This document shows, in pieces, positions 22,789 to 27,034 of a stretch of 27,034 nt of DNA. Location of the stretch: NCBI RefSeq assembly GCF_031461075.1, contig NZ_JAVKPK010000050.1, positions 1-27,034 of the forward strand, given 5' to 3'. The position numbers were made by a program, and so were the translations under genes. Below the pieces are notes generated by a model, which saw only the letters and a list, made by a program, of their open reading frames with translations, was not told where the DNA came from and did no database searches. Position 1 is the first letter of the stretch, and each line of letters begins with the position of its first letter. Origin of the DNA: Methanosarcina baikalica (GTDB lineage Archaea > Halobacteriota > Methanosarcinia > Methanosarcinales > Methanosarcinaceae).

Positions 22789-25566
22789 ATGCTTGAAGAT
22801 GAATATCAACTTGAATTTTTCAAAAACAATGGATTTGTCCGGAAGCAGTGTCAGACATGTGGCAAGTTCTTCTGGACACGTGACCTTGATCGAAAGACAT
22901 GCGGAGATGCGCCCTGTGATCCTTATTCCTTTATAGGAAGCCCGGTATTTTCTAGGGAATTTGATATCTCCCAGATGCGTGAGTATTACCTCTCCTTCTT
23001 TGAGGAAAGGGGGCATACAAGGATTGATCGTTACCCTGTAGTTGCCCGCTGGAGGGATGACCTTTATCTTACCATTGCATCCATTGCAGACTTCCAGCCT
23101 TTCGTAACCTCAGGGCAGGTTCCCCCACCTGCAAATCCCCTCACGATTTCCCAGCCCTGCATTCGCCTGAACGACCTGGACTCGGTAGGCAGGAGCGGCC
23201 GCCATCTTACAACCTTTGAGATGATGGCACATCATGCCTTCAATAAAAAAGATCACGAAATTTACTGGAAGGAACATACTCTGGAACTCTGTGACGAGCT
23301 CCTGAACTCACTTAAGCTAGATCCCTTTGCCGTAAGTTACAAGGAAGAACCCTGGGCAGGCGGAGGAAATGCCGGACCCTGTGTTGAAGTTCTTGTGAAT
23401 GGGCTTGAGCTTGCTACCCTTGTTTTCATGGACCTGAAAACCGACAAAAAAGGCGATATCCTGGTCAAGGGTGAGACTTATTCGAAGATGGATAACTACA
23501 TCGTGGATACGGGATACGGGCTCGAACGTTTTGCATGGGCTTCAAAGGGTTCCCCTACAATTTATGACGCACTTTTCCCTGGCATAGTGAACGAACTCAT
23601 GGGGCTTGCAGGGCTTGAGCATGAACTGGATAACTCCGAGTATGCAAATATCCTGGCCCAGAACGCGAGGCTTGCAGGGTTTATGGATGTCAGTGAACAA
23701 GCAAACCTTATGGAACTGAGGAAAAAGGTTGCTTCAAGCATCGGAATGACCGTGGATAAACTCTCGGCTATAATGGAACCCGTAGAAAAGGTCTATGCAA
23801 TTACTGACCACACACGCTGTTTGACTTTCATGCTGGGAGACGGGATCATTCCCTCGAATGTCAAGGCAGGATACCTTGCCAGGCTTGTACTCAGGCGGAC
23901 TTTACGCATGATGGGCGACCTTGGTATCAGGACCCCGCTTTCCGAGATTGTGGATATGCATATAAAAAATATGCCAGAGTATCCCGAGTTCAGGGAAAAT
24001 TTCCAGGTCATACAGGACATCCTGGAGTCTGAAGAAGAGAAATTCTGTAATACAATGGAGAGAGGCCGCAGGATCATCCAGAAATCAGCATCTCATTTCA
24101 AGAAAACCGGAGAAAAGATTCCTTTATCCCAGTTAACTGAACTTTATGATTCCCACGGAATCCCTCCCGAGATGGCAAAAGAAGTAGCAGCCGAAATCGG
24201 AGTAGACGTAGAATTCCCTGACAACTTCTATTCAATTATTGGTGAACTTCATAATAAGGCCGAAGAAAAGGAAACAGAAATAGTCCCGTTTGCAGACCGG
24301 CTTAAGCATCTCCCCAAAACAAAGCGCAGCTTTTATGACGAACCCACTCGCCTGGAATTCGAGGCTGTTGCGCTGGACGTCTTTGACAACCATATAGTGC
24401 TGGATAACACCTTTTTTTACGCTGAAGGCGGAGGGCAGCCTGCAGATATGGGAACAATCACTGCAGGGTATGCGGTGTACAGGGTAGTGGACGTCCAGGT
24501 TTACGACGGCGTAATAGTACATATAGTAGATAATCCGGATGGGGACCTTGAGATCAGCAAAGGTGACATTGTCACAGGTAAAGTGGATGAAAGGCGCAGG
24601 ATGGCCCTTGCCAGGCACCACACGGCAACCCATATAGTAAACGATGCAGCCAGGAAAGTTCTTGGAAAACACATCTGGCAGGCTGGTGCCCAGAAATTTG
24701 AGGACCATTCGAGGCTTGACCTCTCGCATTACAAACATATATCTCCTCAAGAAATTAGGCAAATCGAGCTTCTGGCAAACCGCACGGTCATGGAAAACAA
24801 GCGTGTTATTACAGAATGGATGCCAAGGACTGAAGCTGAGCAGGAATATGGCTTTGGGCTTTATCAGGGTGGAGTACCCCCCGGAGAAAAGATCAGGATT
24901 GTAAAGGTCGGAGACGATGTTGAAGCCTGCGCAGGTACTCACTGTGTCAGTACAGGGATTATCGGTCCTATCAAAATCCTGAAGGCCGAGAGGATCCAGG
25001 ACGGTGTGGAAAGAATTGAGTTTGCAGCCGGTGTTGCAGCCGTACGTGCCATGCAAAAGATAGATTCGCTCCTGACCGATTCCGCAAAAACCCTGAGCGT
25101 ACCTCCCGAACAACTTCCAACAAGCGTTGAACGTTTCTTCGGGGAATGGAAAGACCTTAAAAAAGAAAACGAAAAACTCAAGGAGGAGCTTGCCCGTTCC
25201 AGGGTTTACAGGCTGCTGGAAGATGCTTTTGAGTTTGCAGGCCTTAAGGTTATTGCCGAATTCATTCCTGAGGCTGATTCCCTTGAACTCCAGAAAATCG
25301 CCACTGAATTCCTGAAACATGAAGAAGTGGTAGCTCTTCTTGCAAGCGATGCTGAAGGAGTTAAGATCGTAGCGTCTGCCGGACAAAAAGCCATAAACTG
25401 TGGAATCAACGCCGGCAACCTTGTCCGCGAGATGTCGAAAATTGTAAGTGGAGGCGGAGGCGGAAAGCCTGCCTTTGCTATGGGCGGTGGAACTGATCCC
25501 ACAAGAATTCAGGATGCTCTTGCCCGCGGACTTGAGCTCGTGAAAGAAACCTGCAAGGAAGTATGA
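22789..25566 (+). CDS. alaS: Alanyl-tRNA synthetase (archaeal type)
   Basis: 925 aa from the ATG at 22789, with GGAG 8 nt upstream; the longer frame begins at a TTG. Class II enzyme charging tRNA-Ala. It starts with the archaeal N-terminal extension and its zinc-type CQTCGKFFWTRD...CGDAPCDPY. The aminoacylation core has the motif 2-like IRLNDLDSVGRSGRHLTTFEM and GYGLERFAWASKG. The editing domain has HHTATH (about 610-615) with CAGTH (C714, H718), the four zinc ligands. The C-Ala end has the glycine-rich KIVSGGGGGKPAFAMGGGTDP. Nothing is missing. It is flanked on both sides by unrelated short tandem repeats. Confidence 0.97.
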   Translation: MLEDEYQLEFFKNNGFVRKQCQTCGKFFWTRDLDRKTCGDAPCDPYSFIGSPVFSREFDISQMREYYLSFFEERGHTRIDRYPVVARWRDDLYLTIASIADFQPFVTSGQVPPPANPLTISQPCIRLNDLDSVGRSGRHLTTFEMMAHHAFNKKDHEIYWKEHTLELCDELLNSLKLDPFAVSYKEEPWAGGGNAGPCVEVLVNGLELATLVFMDLKTDKKGDILVKGETYSKMDNYIVDTGYGLERFAWASKGSPTIYDALFPGIVNELMGLAGLEHELDNSEYANILAQNARLAGFMDVSEQANLMELRKKVASSIGMTVDKLSAIMEPVEKVYAITDHTRCLTFMLGDGIIPSNVKAGYLARLVLRRTLRMMGDLGIRTPLSEIVDMHIKNMPEYPEFRENFQVIQDILESEEEKFCNTMERGRRIIQKSASHFKKTGEKIPLSQLTELYDSHGIPPEMAKEVAAEIGVDVEFPDNFYSIIGELHNKAEEKETEIVPFADRLKHLPKTKRSFYDEPTRLEFEAVALDVFDNHIVLDNTFFYAEGGGQPADMGTITAGYAVYRVVDVQVYDGVIVHIVDNPDGDLEISKGDIVTGKVDERRRMALARHHTATHIVNDAARKVLGKHIWQAGAQKFEDHSRLDLSHYKHISPQEIRQIELLANRTVMENKRVITEWMPRTEAEQEYGFGLYQGGVPPGEKIRIVKVGDDVEACAGTHCVSTGIIGPIKILKAERIQDGVERIEFAAGVAAVRAMQKIDSLLTDSAKTLSVPPEQLPTSVERFFGEWKDLKKENEKLKEELARSRVYRLLEDAFEFAGLKVIAEFIPEADSLELQKIATEFLKHEEVVALLASDAEGVKIVASAGQKAINCGINAGNLVREMSKIVSGGGGGKPAFAMGGGTDPTRIQDALARGLELVKETCKEV

Positions 25567-25584
25567 GGGGAGCCTAAAAAATCA

Positions 25585-25717
25585 AATGAATCAATAAGAA
25601 TTGAATGAATCAATAAGAATCGAATGAATCAATAAGAATCGAATGAATCAATAAGAATCGAATGAATCAATAAGAATCGAATGAATCAATAAGAATCGAA
25701 TGAATCAAAATAAATTG
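25585..25717. repeat. 19-bp tandem repeat, six full copies plus a partial one
   Basis: The unit AATGAATCAATAAGAATCG starts at 25585, 25604, 25623, 25642, 25661 and 25680. Only the first copy differs (ATTG for ATCG at its end), and a degenerate seventh follows. There are no spacers, so it is not a CRISPR. Each unit adds stop codons (TGA, TAA) on the + strand. It starts 18 bp after the alaS stop, within its 3' UTR. Confidence 0.95.
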
Positions 25718-25721
25718 AGAA

Positions 25722-25737
25722 ATCAGTAAAAACTGAT
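25722..25737. repeat. Small inverted repeat before the alaS terminator
   Basis: ATCAGT-AAAA-ACTGAT, a 6-bp perfect stem with a 4-nt loop, immediately before the larger terminator hairpin. Read on the - strand it supplies a TTTT loop after the other hairpin. Confidence 0.6.
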
Positions 25738-25738
25738 A

Positions 25739-25770
25739 CCGGGCTTTTAAAGCCCGGCTTTTTACCTTTT
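25739..25770. terminator. Strong hairpin terminator of alaS
   Basis: CCGGGCTTT/AAAGCCCGG, a perfect 9-bp inverted repeat around a single T, followed on the + strand by CTTTTTACCTTTTTGATTTTT. It could also stop the opposing methyltransferase transcript, since T-rich sequence follows on the - strand too. Confidence 0.8.
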
Positions 25771-25856
25771 TGATTTTTATGCTATCCCCAGTTCAAACTT
25801 TTCCAGCCAGCTCTCTTTTCAGACTTTAAAAGCTTTTTCAGTCATAAAAGTATCAT

Positions 25857-26897
25857 TCAGTCCTTAAAAAGAATTTCACAGAGGATTGCAGTCCCGCTTT
25901 TTACAAAAAGGTGCACTGTCTTATTTCCTTCAAGGCCTTTTTCAACCTCGTTTCGGACTTCCCAGTAATCTTCGGGCTTCACGCCTGCCCTGAGCACTAC
26001 ACTCCCAACATTTCTACCTTTCAGGAATTTATTGATCTCCTTTGGCTCAAAGGGGCAAACCCTCAGGACCAGATAATGGTTTTTGATCATGGATTGCTTC
26101 ATCAGGGCATCAGAGGTGAGCAAAAGCCTCTTTTTGTCAACTTTGAAGAGTTCGAAAGACCCCATAATGGGTCCTACCAGCTGTATCATGGATTCTACGA
26201 GTTCAGGCAGCAGCCCTGCTGCAACCACAGAAGGTTCAGGTTCATAGGCGCAGAGTTTCATCCTCTCAGTTTCCTTTATCTGCGGGAGAGGCCCATCTTT
26301 CGGAACCAGGCCTTCGCCTGCAGGAAGAGCTACAGCCAGTCTGTCATACTGCTTCAGCCAGCCGAAGTAAAGGGTCAGTCGGTTAAGCTGGCCGTCCAGA
26401 GAGATGTACTCTTTTTCGCAGTCAAAAGGGATTCTTTCAGGCGGCATCTGAGGAGGAGCTTCAAAGGCGAAATTTCCTGTCTTTTCCCCATAAGCAGACA
26501 GCACATTGGGAATTCCGGGTTCCAGACTTGAGACGCGCCTTTCATTTTCTTCTACCGGGCGGAAAGGGTCTGAAAAAACCACATCAACTGCCGGGATCTG
26601 CTCTATAACTTTAGGGTTAAGGGCGTCTCCGCAAATGAATTTTACATTATCAAGCCCGTACATCTCACAGTTCTGCTTAGCATATTCTATTTTTTTTGGG
26701 TCAATTTCCACTGCGTAAACGAACTCACATTGCTGCGCAAAAAAGACAGTCTGCCCCCCTATCCCACAGCTAATGTCAGCCAGAGTCCTGCATTTAAGGC
26801 GCTGCGCCCTGTAGCGGGCAATGGGTTCAGGGGTTGCAAAGCGCAGGCTTTCCTTGTCCCCATGCAGGGGCTTCTCAAATTGCTTTTTCCTTGCCAC
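25857..26897 (-). CDS. Class I SAM-dependent methyltransferase with THUMP-like C-terminal domain
   Basis: 346 aa, GTG start at 26897. Residues about 20-130 form a Rossmann methyltransferase: motif I ADISCGIGGQTVFFAQ, motif II VYAVEIDPKKIEYAKQN, motif III FICGDAL, and motif IV VVFSDPFRP, where related RNA or protein methylases have DPPR-type or DPAR-type loops. The C-terminal half, with ELFKVDKKRLLLTSD, KNHYLVLRVCPFEPKEINKFLKGRNVGSVVLRAGVKPEDYW and the end TAILCEILFKD, matches the THUMP-like ferredoxin-fold domain. RNA is the likely substrate (inference). There is no clear ribosome site; a TATA-like CTTTAAATC about 30 nt upstream suggests a leaderless mRNA. Confidence 0.82.
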   Translation of the reverse strand: MARKKQFEKPLHGDKESLRFATPEPIARYRAQRLKCRTLADISCGIGGQTVFFAQQCEFVYAVEIDPKKIEYAKQNCEMYGLDNVKFICGDALNPKVIEQIPAVDVVFSDPFRPVEENERRVSSLEPGIPNVLSAYGEKTGNFAFEAPPQMPPERIPFDCEKEYISLDGQLNRLTLYFGWLKQYDRLAVALPAGEGLVPKDGPLPQIKETERMKLCAYEPEPSVVAAGLLPELVESMIQLVGPIMGSFELFKVDKKRLLLTSDALMKQSMIKNHYLVLRVCPFEPKEINKFLKGRNVGSVVLRAGVKPEDYWEVRNEVEKGLEGNKTVHLFVKSGTAILCEILFKD

Positions 26898-26954
26898 ATC
26901 GATCAGGAAATAGTAGATAGTTTATGGGATTTAAAGGCAACTGAAAAGGAGGAG

Positions 26955-27034
26955 GTGAAACTTCTCTGCAAGCGCTCGCTTGATCCGCGCTTTGGTCAAG
27001 ACGAAGACTGGTTAAAACTGCCGGTAGTATTACT
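26955..27034 (+). CDS. Possible start of a gene running off the right edge
   Basis: An open frame from a GTG at 26955 to the edge (MKLLCKRSLDPRFGQDEDWLKLPVVL, partial), with purine-rich AAGGAGG just upstream, though spacing to the GTG is short. The frame stays open further upstream, overlapping the methyltransferase's 5' end. The sequence reads like a real protein, but about 27 codons are too few to assign a family. Confidence 0.35.
   Translation, partial: MKLLCKRSLDPRFGQDEDWLKLPVVL

Noticed and set aside
24232..25386. 384-codon open frame on the - strand inside alaS
   Set aside because: It is antisense to the editing and C-terminal domains of a clear AlaRS, is rich in F, C and Y, and has no family motif; it arises from codon bias of the real gene.
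25585..25717. CRISPR array
   Set aside because: Units of 19 bp are directly adjacent without unique spacers, and no cas genes are present.

Overview
The window is archaeal and most like Methanosarcina or a close relative. It carries archaeal-type PheRS alpha, TrpRS and AlaRS, ribosomal protein L10e followed by aIF2-beta with a C-terminal TRAM domain, a winged-helix/FilR1 (DUF1724) regulator of the kind common in Methanosarcinales, and a DUF1786 protein. Start regions show TATA boxes about 25 nt ahead of leaderless starts or short leaders with GGAG-type ribosome binding sites. Intergenic DNA is long and AT-rich, and single genes are often flanked by oligo-T terminators. Genus assignment is inference from gene content, not from alignment.

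Layout. 1-780: decayed sequence with a frameshifted gene fragment at the left edge. 784-2130 (-): MFS transporter. 2652-2966 (-): small unknown protein. 3207-6249 (-): pheS and trpS, separately promoted. 6568-7779 (-): a radical-SAM/SPASM-like protein that has lost all cluster-binding cysteines. 8041-9207 (-): rpl10e and aIF2-beta operon. 9502-10623 (-): DUF1786 protein, divergent from a MoaB-type protein at 10781-11320 (+). 11482-13310 (-): STAND-like ATPase/TPR gene split by a -1 frame change. 13540-17731 (+): SNF2 helicase and SWIM zinc-finger gene pair. 17820-20424 (-): feoB, an unlisted 55-aa zinc-ribbon protein, and feoA, in a tightly overlapped ferrous-iron operon with twin DtxR-like operators. 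20699-21490 (-): FilR1-type regulator. 22015-22275 (+): YhbY/CRM RNA-binding protein. 22789-25566 (+): alaS. 25857-26897 (-): THUMP-like-domain methyltransferase. The right edge may hold the start of another gene on the + strand.

Themes. Translation dominates (three aminoacyl-tRNA synthetases, L10e, aIF2-beta, a CRM protein and a probable RNA methyltransferase), mixed with iron uptake and an SNF2/SWIM pair. Four intergenic regions carry different short tandem repeats (periods 30, 13, 18 and 19 bp), three of them directly at promoters.

The best leads are the cysteine-less radical-SAM-fold protein; the ATPase gene whose frame change coincides with an A AAA AAG slippery heptamer and a downstream stem-loop; and the feoB-zinc ribbon-feoA operon. 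Two apparent single-base losses in coding sequence (left edge and ATPase gene) mean assembly error must be excluded before decay or recoding is claimed.
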